A stretch of DNA of 16,892 nt from contig NZ_DCAO01000091.1 of the NCBI RefSeq assembly GCF_002311515.1, positions 3,504 to 20,395 on the forward strand, written 5' to 3'. This document shows, piece after piece, positions 1 to 7,515 of this stretch. The notes under the pieces are model-generated. The model did no database searches. It was given only the letters and a program-made list of their open reading frames with translations, and was not told the origin of the DNA. Each line of letters begins with the position of its first letter. Positions within the stretch are counted from its first letter, which is position 1. The position numbers and the translations under genes were made by a program. The stretch comes from Thalassospira sp. UBA1131. Lineage in GTDB: Bacteria > Pseudomonadota > Alphaproteobacteria > Rhodospirillales > Thalassospiraceae.

Positions 1-597
1 GTTGTGATCGAAGGTCCGGATGCGGATGCATTCGTTGCCGCCGCCAAGGAAGGTCTTTCGGGTGTTGGTCCGCAAACCATGCTGACCGATGGCATGGCAG
101 AAACCTATCGCGCCGGTGCCAAGCGTGTGGCGGCGACTTCGGGTGTCAAAGAAGTTCTGACGACGTCTTGTGATCTGCGCAATGCGACGCCGTATCTGTT
201 TGAGACCACCGGTGAAAACTGGCTTGCCAACCATGAGCTTGGCGAAGAAGTCTTTGGCCCGCTCGGCCTTGTCGTTCGCGTCAAGGACGTTGCCGAAATG
301 CGCAAGATTGCCAAATCGCTTGAAGGTCAGTTGACCTGCACGCTGCATCTTGATTCAGCCGATGCGGCAGATGCCCGTTCGCTTCTGCCGATCCTTGAAC
401 ACAAGGCTGGCCGCGTTCTGGCCAACGGTTTCCCGACCGGTGTGGAAGTATCCGACACCATGGTCCATGGCGGACCATACCCGGCATCGACCAACTTCGG
501 TGCAACCTCGGTCGGGACGATGGCAATCCGTCGCTTCCTGCGTCCGGTTTGCTATCAGAACATCCCGACCGATGTTCTGCCCAAAGATATCGCCTAA
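1..597 (+). CDS. 2-oxoglutarate semialdehyde dehydrogenase (NADP+-type aldehyde dehydrogenase), C-terminal part
   Basis: This is the last ~198 residues of an aldehyde dehydrogenase; the reading frame is open from base 1, so the 5' end lies outside the window. The catalytic Cys and the N-terminal cofactor-binding half are not visible. What is visible: the EEVFGP motif (about residues 82-87 of the visible part), then ANGFPTGVEVSD, GGPYPASTNFG and a tail with RRFLRPVCYQN. This tail is characteristic of the ~520-residue 2,5-dioxopentanoate (alpha-ketoglutarate semialdehyde) dehydrogenases that close the oxidative pentose and hexarate routes by making 2-oxoglutarate. The neighbouring pentose transporter, sugar dehydrogenase and two dehydratases support that substrate. 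It converges on the ROK gene and ends just before a two-way terminator. Family is sure; exact substrate is inferred from motif and context. Confidence 0.88.
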   Translation, partial: VVIEGPDADAFVAAAKEGLSGVGPQTMLTDGMAETYRAGAKRVAATSGVKEVLTTSCDLRNATPYLFETTGENWLANHELGEEVFGPLGLVVRVKDVAEMRKIAKSLEGQLTCTLHLDSADAADARSLLPILEHKAGRVLANGFPTGVEVSDTMVHGGPYPASTNFGATSVGTMAIRRFLRPVCYQNIPTDVLPKDIA

Positions 598-630
598 GCG
601 ATATCTCTTCGCGACAGCCTTGCTGAAAAG

Positions 631-658
631 AAAAAGCCGCCCATTTGGGCGGCTTTTT
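631..658. terminator. bidirectional rho-independent terminator
   Basis: A perfect 7-bp GC stem (636-642 with 647-653, loop attt) is flanked by A5 on the left and a T7 run on the right, so it can stop transcription in both directions. It lies between the converging aldehyde dehydrogenase (ends 597) and ROK (ends 692) genes. Confidence 0.9.
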
Positions 659-660
659 TT

Positions 661-705
661 GTTAGTCGCGGATTTGTCAGTCGCGGATTTGTTAGTCCCG
701 GACTG
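661..705. repeat. three 15-bp tandem repeats spanning the 3' end of the ROK gene
   Basis: Three consecutive 15-bp units (661-675, 676-690, 691-705) share the pattern gtYagtcgcggattt; the first two differ at one base and the third is more diverged. Read on the minus strand, the unit carries the last codons of the ROK gene plus its stop. The true C-terminus (V-R-D-stop) is therefore followed by two in-frame echoes reading Q-I-R-D-stop. This looks like local tandem duplication of a gene end next to the terminator. Confidence 0.8.
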
Positions 706-1945
706 TTGCGGTGGCCTGAAACATGTTTTCATCATGCCTGAGCAGGCTTTGACCAATCGCCCCTTGAAGGGCCAGATCCTTATCCCACGGAAGATAGGTG
801 ATGGTCGGGTTTCGGCTGAGTTCAGGTACCTGTGCCTCGTCCAGACCACGCCTGAGTTCCGGTTCCATCATGTCGAATGCCCGCGCACCCGATCCGGTAA
901 TGAAAATCTGTTTGGGGCCCAGCAGCGCAATCAGGTTGGCGATGCCATATCCCAATACCTTGCCAGCATGGCGGAACAGTTCGGCAAGACCGGTGTCGCC
1001 GCGGCGGGCCCGGGCAACCAGATCCATCATCTGTTCTTCACTGGGGTGCAGGTTGTTGGTATCGGGCAGGTCAATCACGCCGCGCGCATCACGCAGGATG
1101 GCATAGTCCCCGATATAGGCTTCAAGACACCCACGTCGGCCGCAATTGCACAGCGGCCCATCGGGTTGGTATTTGGTATGGCCAAACTCCGCAGCAGTCC
1201 CGAAGTCACCGTTATAGACCTTGCCATTCAGAACCAGCCCCATGCCGATCCCGTAGCCCAGCATGATCACGGCAAAGTCGCCATCATTATGCAGGTTGGT
1301 GTTTTGCGAGATCGCTGTTGCGATGCAGTTTGCATCGTTCGACATCTGAACAGCGCTGCCATATCGTTCGCTGAGTGATTTGACCAAGGGAATATGGCGA
1401 TGACGGAGGGCTGGCGACCAGATGATCTCGCCGCTGTTGCTGTCGGTTACCCCTTGAATGGCGATGCTGATGCCCGCGGGCGGATGGATGCAGAAATCGC
1501 GATTGCGTTCGAGAAACCGGTCAATCAACGCAATCAGGGTTCTGGTCAACTCGTCCGCGCCAAGATCGCGGGTATTGATGCAGTGTTCGATGCTGCGTTC
1601 AATTTCACCCTTGAAATTGCCCAGCGCAATTTCGATCAGATTGATGGTGATTTTGACCCCGATGACGCAGGCGGCATTTGGCACCAGATCCAGCAAGACC
1701 TTGGGACGGCCACGCGTGGTGCCATTCCCGGTTCCGTTCGCGGTGCCGTTATTGTTACTGCCTTCGCTTTCCTTTACCAAACCCTGCGCCATCAAGTCGG
1801 CGGTTAGCGACGTGACAGTCGCAGGGCTTAGTCCAGTTGCCGTACCGATATCAATGCGCGCAGCAGGGCCATGCATGCGCAGATAGCGCAAGATCGCCGT
1901 CTGGGAGGGCTGGCGCGGTGTTTCGCTTTCTGTACGGCGCATCAT
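692..1945 (-). CDS. ROK-family transcriptional regulator (XylR/NagC-like) of the pentose locus
   Basis: 417 residues, usual length for a DNA-binding ROK protein. An N-terminal winged helix-turn-helix (about 13-60) is followed by a linker and the sugar-kinase-like ROK domain (about 90-400). The ROK zinc site is intact: EFGH (253-256) and the CNCGRRGCLE cluster (C266, C268, C273). Such proteins are sugar-responsive repressors. The linker (about 62-78) carries an unusual Asn-Gly-Thr repeat encoded by three 12-bp units (1715-1750). The ATG at 1945 has a second ATG directly after it and an aaggat Shine-Dalgarno at a long spacing. The gene is the last of the leftward operon after the FAH-family gene (58-bp gap). 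By position it probably controls the divergent xylF and dehydrogenase promoters; the effector is likely the pentose, by inference. Confidence 0.92.
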   Translation of the reverse strand: MMRRTESETPRQPSQTAILRYLRMHGPAARIDIGTATGLSPATVTSLTADLMAQGLVKESEGSNNNGTANGTGNGTTRGRPKVLLDLVPNAACVIGVKITINLIEIALGNFKGEIERSIEHCINTRDLGADELTRTLIALIDRFLERNRDFCIHPPAGISIAIQGVTDSNSGEIIWSPALRHRHIPLVKSLSERYGSAVQMSNDANCIATAISQNTNLHNDGDFAVIMLGYGIGMGLVLNGKVYNGDFGTAAEFGHTKYQPDGPLCNCGRRGCLEAYIGDYAILRDARGVIDLPDTNNLHPSEEQMMDLVARARRGDTGLAELFRHAGKVLGYGIANLIALLGPKQIFITGSGARAFDMMEPELRRGLDEAQVPELSRNPTITYLPWDKDLALQGAIGQSLLRHDENMFQATATVRD

Positions 1946-1971
1946 GTGGTTGATCAGTATCCTTGTTAATA

Positions 1972-1985
1972 TGCCCGTTCGGGCA
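1972..1985. other. short palindrome between the FAH-family and ROK genes
   Basis: A perfect 6-bp inverted repeat (tgcccg, tt, cgggca) lies in the 58-bp gap upstream of the ROK start. It has no T-run, so it is not a classical terminator. It may be a weak intercistronic stem-loop or a protein site. Confidence 0.4.
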
Positions 1986-2003
1986 ATTTATATGTGCGAG
2001 CGG

Positions 2004-3185
2004 TCAGAGCAATCCGCGACGTGCAAGGTTGTTCATCAACGCGCTGATCCCGAACGTCCAGGGTTTAATGGCATCTGATCGGTCGACCTGATTGACCAGT
2101 TTGCCAAGGCTTGGCGTCGAGATGCTGACAAGGTCGCCCATTTCATGGGTAAAGCCTTTGCCCGCACCACCCCGGTCATCGGTCGGCGCAAACATCGTTC
2201 CCAGAAACAGCATGATGCCATCCGGATATTGATGATGTTTGCCTATCGCCTGTGAAACAAGGCTTTCGGGTGTGCGGCTGATCTGGCTCATGGAGCTGAC
2301 CGCATCGAGGTGATAGCCCTCGGGTCCGTCGACGGCCATGGCGATATCGGCCGATTTGACATTTTCCAGCGTGAACTTGCCGTCAAACAGGCGGATGAAC
2401 GGGCCAATCGCACAGGATGCGTTATTGTCCTTTGCCTTACCAAGCAACAGGGCAGAGCGCCCTTCGACATCGCGCAGGTTGACGTCGTTGCCAAGTGTGG
2501 CACCAACGATCTTGCCCTTTGATGTCACGGTCAGAACCACTTCGGGTTCCGGGTTGTTCCAGGTTGAAATCGGATGCAGGCCGACATGCGCACCATGCCC
2601 GACAGCTGACATGACCGGCGCCTTGGTAAAGATTTCCGCATCCGGACCGATGCCGACTTCAAGATATTGCGACCAGGCGCCCTTTTCGAGCAGCACGGTC
2701 TTGATATCGGCGGCCTTTTGCGAACCCGGTTCGATCTGTGAGAGGTCATCACCGATAATGCCGGTGATTTCGGTACGGATCTGATCGGCTTTGCTTGAGT
2801 CACCGCGCGCCTGTTCCTCGATCACGCGTTCAAGAAGGCTTGCAACAAAGGTCACGCCACTTGCCTTGATTGCCTGCAGATCATTGGGGGACAGAAGGTG
2901 CGGGGTGTTTTCATCGGCCCCCGGACGGGACTGGTCCAGAATATCACTGAGGGTAGCGACAGTCGGGAAGCTTGCCGGGTTTGAAAGCTTTGCCAGAACG
3001 TCATCAAGTTCAAGGATTTCGCTGACGGTCGGTGCGACACTGCTGATATCGCGCAGCGTTTCACCATCAAGAAGCACCGGTGTTGGTCCGGAAACGCGCG
3101 GGTCCCAGATGCGCCCGATCAGGACGGCATTACTTGCGTCATCGGGCAGGATGTCTTGGGCGTTGATGGGGAAGCCTGTGGTCAT
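2004..3185 (-). CDS. fumarylacetoacetate hydrolase family protein, probable 2-keto-3-deoxypentonate dehydratase (XylX-like)
   Basis: 393 residues, matching the long FAH-family dehydratases such as Caulobacter XylX rather than ~220-residue acylpyruvases. Visible marks: N-terminal GRIWDP and TPVLLDG segments (about 24-41), the acidic metal-binding pair in EPEVVLTV (E213, E215) and the GNDVNLRD motif (232-239, D234). A loop with DGIMLFLGTMFAPTDDR (322-338) precedes GFTHEMGD. Expected reaction: 2-keto-3-deoxy-xylonate or -arabinonate to 2-oxoglutarate semialdehyde, which the aldehyde dehydrogenase at the left edge would oxidise. It starts 17 bp after xylG ends, so it is in the transporter operon; its Shine-Dalgarno is weak. 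Family is sure; substrate comes from context. Confidence 0.88.
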   Translation of the reverse strand: MTTGFPINAQDILPDDASNAVLIGRIWDPRVSGPTPVLLDGETLRDISSVAPTVSEILELDDVLAKLSNPASFPTVATLSDILDQSRPGADENTPHLLSPNDLQAIKASGVTFVASLLERVIEEQARGDSSKADQIRTEITGIIGDDLSQIEPGSQKAADIKTVLLEKGAWSQYLEVGIGPDAEIFTKAPVMSAVGHGAHVGLHPISTWNNPEPEVVLTVTSKGKIVGATLGNDVNLRDVEGRSALLLGKAKDNNASCAIGPFIRLFDGKFTLENVKSADIAMAVDGPEGYHLDAVSSMSQISRTPESLVSQAIGKHHQYPDGIMLFLGTMFAPTDDRGGAGKGFTHEMGDLVSISTPSLGKLVNQVDRSDAIKPWTFGISALMNNLARRGLL

Positions 3186-3202
3186 CTCGGTGTCTCGCTT
3201 GT

Positions 3203-4030
3203 TTATCTGTGGGTGGTGCCATTCACGGCACCCGTTGCATTGGTCGCGCCGGGGCCAGCCAAATGCAGAAGGTGCTCGGGCATTTTGCCCAGAATGATCA
3301 TCCCAAGTACGTCGTCATGTGTGACATCTTCGGTTCTAACGCTGCCAACCAGTTTTCCGTTCTTCATGACATGCAACCGGTCAGAAAGGTCAAACACATC
3401 ATGAAGATCGTGGCTAATCAACAAAATACCCAAACCGTCACGCTTTAATTGGTCAATCAGTTCGCCGACCATCTTTGTTTCATGAACACCAAGGGCCGCA
3501 CAGGGTTCATCCATGATCAGTACGCGTGCCTCAAACAACAAGGCACGTGCAATGGCGACCGACTGGCGCTGCCCGCCCGAAAGGGCCGATACGGGGGATG
3601 TGAACTTTTTGAAATTCGGGTTCAGGCGATGAAGAACCTCGCGCGCCTTGTGCTCCATGGCGGCATCATCAAGAAACCCGAACTTGTCGGTGATTTCACG
3701 TCCCAGAAACAGGTTCTGGGCCGCGTCCAGATTGTCGGCAAGTGCAAGGTTCTGATAGATCGTTTCGATATTGTTGTCGCGTGCATCGCGCGCGTTCTCG
3801 ATCTTGGCTTCCTTGCCATCGACAATGATCTTGCCGGTGTCGGCCTGATAGGCACCGGAAAGAATTTTGATCAGCGTTGATTTGCCCGCACCGTTATGGC
3901 CCAAAACGCCAACCACTTCGCCGGGATAAAGATCAATTGATACACCGTCAACGGCCTTCACCCCGCCAAAGCTGATATGGATATCTTGCATTTCGACCAG
4001 CGGATCTTTGGTCATGTTTGGATCAGTCAT
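3203..4030 (-). CDS. xylG: sugar ABC transporter ATP-binding protein (xylose type, single ATPase domain)
   Basis: 275 residues with one complete ABC domain: Walker A GHNGAGKS (44-51), Q-loop Q93, signature LSGGQ (150-154), Walker B VLIMDE (170-175) and H-loop His207. It powers import through the XylH permease. Enteric XylG has two fused ATPase domains (~510 residues); this half-length form is common in alphaproteobacteria and must act as a homodimer. The ATG at 4030 is chosen over the GTG three bases upstream because the taaggag Shine-Dalgarno then has a 7-base spacer; that Shine-Dalgarno overlaps the xylH stop codon, suggesting translational coupling. The last ~20 residues are a loose Ala/Gly/Thr/Asn tail. 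Confidence 0.93.
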   Translation of the reverse strand: MTDPNMTKDPLVEMQDIHISFGGVKAVDGVSIDLYPGEVVGVLGHNGAGKSTLIKILSGAYQADTGKIIVDGKEAKIENARDARDNNIETIYQNLALADNLDAAQNLFLGREITDKFGFLDDAAMEHKAREVLHRLNPNFKKFTSPVSALSGGQRQSVAIARALLFEARVLIMDEPCAALGVHETKMVGELIDQLKRDGLGILLISHDLHDVFDLSDRLHVMKNGKLVGSVRTEDVTHDDVLGMIILGKMPEHLLHLAGPGATNATGAVNGTTHR

Positions 4031-4041
4031 CACGGGTCTCC

Positions 4042-5307
4042 TTACGCGGTCGGGTCGCTGTAACGGCGATGGAAATACTTGTCACTAAAGACGGCGACGA
4101 CAAGAACCAGGCCGATGACGATGCTTTGTAACGAGGTATCAACCCCCAAAAGCGCCATGCCGCTTTGCAGGCTTTGCATCACCAGCGCCCCGATCAGCGC
4201 GCCATAGATCGTGCCAAGTCCACCGGCAAGCGACGTGCCGCCAATGACCACGGCGGCAATCACGCGCAGTTCGTCAAGCGTGCCCAAATCGTTGCCTGCC
4301 GACTGCAGGCGGGCCGATGAAATGGCGGCACTGATCGCACAAAGGACGCCCATCAGGGCAAATACGGCCACCGTCATGCGTTTGACGTTGATCCCGGCCA
4401 GTTCGGCGGCCTGCGGGTTGCCACCAATGGCAAAGACATAGCGCCCGAAACGGGAGCGTTTGACCGCGATGGTCAGGATGATCGCGACAAGTGCAACAAT
4501 CAGAAGCGGGATCGGAATACCATGCGCAATTTCAAGATTTTCTGGCGTGACCGGAATGCCCTTGTTTTCCAAAAGGCGTTCTGCCGCACGTGTAGGCAGG
4601 TGATAGGCATTCAGTGTCGCGACAACAATCAGCACCAAACCGGCCTTGATAATCGTGTTGGTATATTCGGCCCAGATTGGTTTGACCGGAAATTCGAAGG
4701 ACAGGCGACGGCGGCGTTCCATGATCGCGGCGTAAATGATCGCAAGAATACCGATCAAGGCAACGATCCAGCTCCAGGTGGCGCCAATCGTTCCTTCGAT
4801 GCCACCGCCCAGCAGAATGTAATTCTGATCAAGCGGGGCAACGGTGCGCCCTTGTGTGACCCACCATGCAGATCCGCGCCAGACCAAAAGCCCGCCAAGT
4901 GTCACGATAAATGCCGGGACGCCAAGGTAACCAACTGCAACCCCTTGAATGGAGCCGATCAGGGCACCAACGACAATGCCAACCAGAAGCGTCAGCACCC
5001 AGGTCAGGGGATGGTTGTAATCAAGAAACTGTGGCAGGAAATCGGTCTGAACGACCCCCATGATCATGGCGAGAACACCCAGGACCGCCCCAACCGAAAG
5101 GTCGATATGACGGGTGACAATGATCAGAACCATGCCGCATGCCATCACCGCCACAGAGGCCGTCTGAACCGACAGGTTAAAGATGTTTCGGGGCGTGATA
5201 AAGCGACCGCCCGAGGCAATGTCAAAACCCACCCAGATGATCAGCAGGACAACAGCGAGGCCAACCAGACGACGGTCGACTTCCATTTTCGAAAGTAGTC
5301 GTGACAT
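4042..5307 (-). CDS. xylH: sugar ABC transporter permease (XylH-like)
   Basis: 421 residues of mostly hydrophobic sequence with about ten membrane-spanning segments, typical of the BPD_transp_2 permeases of the ribose/xylose importer class. Family marks are RHIDLSVGAVLG after the second hydrophobic stretch, FAIGGNPQAAELAGI (about 311-325) and the C-terminal VIAAVVIGGTSLAGGLGTIYGA block. A charged cytoplasmic loop (RRRRLSFEF) with a following insert makes it longer than RbsC-type permeases, as in XylH. It forms the inner-membrane channel with XylG and receives sugar from XylF. An internal ATG seven codons in (5286) is an alternative start with no better ribosome site. It follows xylF after a 101-bp gap containing a strong stem-loop. 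Confidence 0.92.
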   Translation of the reverse strand: MSRLLSKMEVDRRLVGLAVVLLIIWVGFDIASGGRFITPRNIFNLSVQTASVAVMACGMVLIIVTRHIDLSVGAVLGVLAMIMGVVQTDFLPQFLDYNHPLTWVLTLLVGIVVGALIGSIQGVAVGYLGVPAFIVTLGGLLVWRGSAWWVTQGRTVAPLDQNYILLGGGIEGTIGATWSWIVALIGILAIIYAAIMERRRRLSFEFPVKPIWAEYTNTIIKAGLVLIVVATLNAYHLPTRAAERLLENKGIPVTPENLEIAHGIPIPLLIVALVAIILTIAVKRSRFGRYVFAIGGNPQAAELAGINVKRMTVAVFALMGVLCAISAAISSARLQSAGNDLGTLDELRVIAAVVIGGTSLAGGLGTIYGALIGALVMQSLQSGMALLGVDTSLQSIVIGLVLVVAVFSDKYFHRRYSDPTA

Positions 5308-5326
5308 GAAAAAGCTCGTAAAGCAG

Positions 5327-5376
5327 CGGGGCCGAACTGCGATATCTGCACGATATGTGAAATGCAGTCGGCCCCG
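5327..5376 (-). promoter_or_regulatory. intercistronic stem-loop between xylF and xylH
   Basis: Arms 5327-5340 and 5364-5376 form a 13-bp GC-rich stem with one bulged base and a 23-base loop. No T-run follows on the minus strand. Stem-loops in this position after binding-protein genes commonly protect the upstream message, giving more binding protein than permease. That role is inferred here. Confidence 0.65.
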
Positions 5377-5408
5377 GGTTTATGCAAGGTCGGAGAAAAC
5401 AGGCTGGC

Positions 5409-6440
5409 CTAGTTGCAGGCCGCGACATTGCTGTTGGTCACGCCCTGGCAAACCACGTCTTTGGACACCCAGCCCGCATCAATCACCAGATCAAGTTTGT
5501 TCTGGGTGATCGCAACCGGATCCAGGAAGTAAGACTTCATGGTTACACCATTCGGGCTTTGCCAATCTTCGGTGCCGTCCACGTCACCAAGCTTGGTGCC
5601 CTTGGCAAGTTCAACGGCGATTTCAGCCGCGCGTTTGCCAAGAAGGCGCGCATCTTTCCAGACCGAAACTGTCTGGGTGCCAAGTGCAACACGGTTCAGT
5701 GCGGCATGATCGCCATCCTGGCCCGATACAGGAATGCCTTGCATGCCCTGTGCAGACAGTGCTGCAACAACACCACCGGCGGTGCCATCATTGGATGCGA
5801 CAACGGCATCAACCTTGTTGTCCGCAGCGGTCAGGAACTGTTCCATGTTCCGCTGCGCAATCGCTGGCTGCCAGCTGTCGGTATAGGCTTCGCCAACAAC
5901 CTTGATGTCGCCCGCGTCAATTGCCTTCTGCAGGATTTCAAGCTGTCCTTCGTGCAGAATGTTTGCGTTCGGGTCGGTCGGTGCGCCTTTGATGAAGACG
6001 TAGTTGCCTTTCGGTTGCTCGGCAAAAACGGCCTCGGCCTGAAGGCGACCAACTTCCTTGTTGTTGAACGTAATGTAATAGGCGTTCGAGTCTTCGATCA
6101 GGCGGTCATAGCCAACGACCGGAATGCCTTCGTTCAGGGCCTTTTCGACAGCAGGGCCAATTGATGCTGAGTCCTGTGCCAGGACGATCAGGGCATCGGC
6201 ACCACGTGCGATCAGGCTTTCGATATCGGAAAGCTGTTTGGATGGATTGCTTTGGGCATCTGCGCTGATGTACTCAGCCCCCGCAGCATCCAGAGCAGCC
6301 TTGATTGCGGCTTCATCGGTTTTCCAGCGTTCTTCCTGGAAGTTCGACCAGCTGACGCCAACAGTCAGATCAGCAGCAAAGGCATTTGCAGACAGCAGAA
6401 CGGTTCCGGCCAACATGGCCGTTGATAGGAGTTTTTTCAT
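5409..6440 (-). CDS. xylF: D-xylose ABC transporter substrate-binding protein
   Basis: 343 residues. A clear Sec signal peptide (KK at 2-3, hydrophobic core 8-18, AFA|AD cleavage after residue 22) exports it to the periplasm. The mature part is a two-lobed periplasmic sugar-binding fold of the Peripla_BP_4 type. It closely follows the known XylF pattern: EERW near the N-terminus (37-39 region), GYDRLI (110-115), FNNKEVGRLQAEA (125-137), VVASNDGTAGG (213-223) and SGQDGD (239-244). The ATG at 6440 is chosen because it begins the signal peptide and is preceded by agggaag at good spacing; an upstream in-frame start would add 42 residues of promoter-region sequence. It is first in the leftward operon. 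Xylose is the likely ligand; a related pentose cannot be excluded. Confidence 0.94.
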   Translation of the reverse strand: MKKLLSTAMLAGTVLLSANAFAADLTVGVSWSNFQEERWKTDEAAIKAALDAAGAEYISADAQSNPSKQLSDIESLIARGADALIVLAQDSASIGPAVEKALNEGIPVVGYDRLIEDSNAYYITFNNKEVGRLQAEAVFAEQPKGNYVFIKGAPTDPNANILHEGQLEILQKAIDAGDIKVVGEAYTDSWQPAIAQRNMEQFLTAADNKVDAVVASNDGTAGGVVAALSAQGMQGIPVSGQDGDHAALNRVALGTQTVSVWKDARLLGKRAAEIAVELAKGTKLGDVDGTEDWQSPNGVTMKSYFLDPVAITQNKLDLVIDAGWVSKDVVCQGVTNSNVAACN

Positions 6441-6454
6441 CGGTTTCTTCCCTG

Positions 6455-6483
6455 AATAAATGTGTCTTCTGGTGACATTTATT
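6455..6483 (-). promoter_or_regulatory. 9-bp inverted repeat in the xylF leader
   Basis: aataaatgt (6455-6463) and acatttatt (6475-6483) are perfect inverted repeats with an 11-bp spacer, directly upstream of the xylF Shine-Dalgarno. It contains another copy of the tgaataaat core (6453-6461). It can be a leader hairpin or an operator half-site pair for the ROK regulator. Confidence 0.5.
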
Positions 6484-6498
6484 TTTGTTATCGAAAAA

Positions 6499-6527
6499 AT
6501 GTTGACGTGAAGAAGGCGTCCTGTCAA
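6499..6527 (-). promoter_or_regulatory. candidate sigma-70 promoter of xylF
   Basis: On the minus strand a perfect -35 TTGACA (6522-6527) is followed after 17 bases by CAACAT (6499-6504), a weak -10 keeping the key A and T. It lies ~60 bases upstream of the xylF start and next to operator copy 1. Prediction by eye only. Confidence 0.45.
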
Positions 6528-6532
6528 ATATT

Positions 6533-6555
6533 TTTTAGTGAATAAATTAAATTCA
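6533..6555 (+). promoter_or_regulatory. candidate ROK operator, copy 1
   Basis: ttttag-tgaataaattaa (6533-6550) continues to attca (6551-6555), giving the 17-bp imperfect dyad TGAAT-N7-ATTCA. The 18-base sequence recurs inverted at 6637-6655. It sits just upstream of the xylF -35 box. Assignment to the ROK regulator is inferred. Confidence 0.55.
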
Positions 6556-6636
6556 TCGCTTTTCACGCATTTTTATATCGCAGTTTGCGATTAAGGGTTG
6601 AATTGGCGGTGTTTATAGTGTGGTGCGCTGCAGCAA

Positions 6637-6655
6637 TTAATTTATTCACCTAAAA
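6637..6655 (-). promoter_or_regulatory. candidate ROK operator, copy 2
   Basis: Read on the minus strand this is ttttagg-tgaataaattaa, the same as copy 1 with one inserted g. It lies ~30 bases upstream of the dehydrogenase start, between its ribosome site and a possible TATAGT -10 (6614-6619). A bound repressor here could block the rightward operon. Confidence 0.55.
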
Positions 6656-6681
6656 TAATATGAAAAGAGACAGGGAACGTT

Positions 6682-7443
6682 ATGACAGCGAGTTATCACG
6701 ACATTGACGGTAAATCCGTGCTTGTAACCGGCGGTGCATCCGGGATTGGCGCCTCGATCGTGCGCGCATTCTGTGCGCAGGGGGCGCGGGTCGGGTTCTT
6801 CGATATCGATGATGCCGCCGCGCAAAAACTGATCGCCTCCATTAAGGAAGAGCACGGCGTAACCCCGGTCTACAAATCGCTTGATTTGCGCAACCAATCA
6901 TCCATTTCCGATGCGGTTCGCGACATGTCGGTTGCGATTGGCCCGATTGACGTTCTGGTAAACAATGCGGCGCGCGATGATCGACATTCGCCCGAAGATA
7001 TCAGTCCTGACAAGTGGCGTGATGGCCTGGATGTGAACATGAACCATCATTTCTTTTGTGCCCAGGCAGTCGCACCGGGGATGAAGGAAAAACGGTGCGG
7101 AAGTATTATCAATTTCAGTTCTGTGAGTTATATGATGGGCCTGCCGGATCTGGTAACGTACGAGACCGCAAAGGCCGGTATTATCGGACTGACACGCGCG
7201 CTTGCCCGGGACTGGGGGGAATATGGCATTCGCGTTAATGCGGTGACGCCGGGCTGCATCATGACACAGCGCCAGCTTGATCTTTGGATTTCTCCCGAGG
7301 ATGAAGAACGCATTCAGGAGCAGCAATGCGTCAAACGCCGGCTGGTGGGGGATGATGTTGCACAGATGGTTCTTTTCCTGGCATCTGATGTTTCGTCGGC
7401 CTGTTCATCACAGAACTTCATCGTGGATGGCGGCATCGTCTGA
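6682..7443 (+). CDS. xylB: SDR-family pentose 1-dehydrogenase (Caulobacter XylB-like)
   Basis: 253 residues, a classical short-chain dehydrogenase. Nucleotide-binding TGGASGIG (16-23), Asp41 after beta-2 (points to NAD+), NNAA (94-97), and a catalytic Ser147-Tyr160-Lys164 set within INFSSVSY and YETAKAG. Segments such as DDRH (99-102), QAVAPGMK (128-135), TQRQ (195-198) and VLFLASD (230-236) follow the Caulobacter D-xylose dehydrogenase pattern. Expected reaction: aldopentose to aldonolactone with NAD+ reduction, the first Weimberg step. It has an agggaa Shine-Dalgarno and is first in the rightward operon, divergent from xylF. The symbol is used in the Caulobacter sense, not xylulokinase. L-arabinose or another sugar could be the preferred substrate. 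Confidence 0.88.
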   Translation: MTASYHDIDGKSVLVTGGASGIGASIVRAFCAQGARVGFFDIDDAAAQKLIASIKEEHGVTPVYKSLDLRNQSSISDAVRDMSVAIGPIDVLVNNAARDDRHSPEDISPDKWRDGLDVNMNHHFFCAQAVAPGMKEKRCGSIINFSSVSYMMGLPDLVTYETAKAGIIGLTRALARDWGEYGIRVNAVTPGCIMTQRQLDLWISPEDEERIQEQQCVKRRLVGDDVAQMVLFLASDVSSACSSQNFIVDGGIV

Positions 7444-7515
7444 TCGTGTGTTTCGACGGGTGCCAAGACCGCTGCTCGCCCCGAGACCACTGCTCGAACT
7501 TGGAAAAAACAGTAT

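Noticed and set aside
350..1378. 342-codon plus-strand open frame
   Set aside because: Antisense shadow of the ROK gene and overlap of the aldehyde dehydrogenase end; no recognisable domain.
1972..1985. Terminator between the FAH-family and ROK genes
   Set aside because: The 6-bp stem has a 2-base loop and no T-run on the minus strand, so termination is not supported.
4522..5298. 258-codon plus-strand open frame
   Set aside because: Antisense to xylH; Asp/Asn/Gln/Arg-rich sequence is the usual complement of a membrane protein.
6441..6566. Upstream in-frame start for xylF
   Set aside because: It would put 42 residues of AT-rich promoter sequence before a clear signal peptide that has its own ribosome site.
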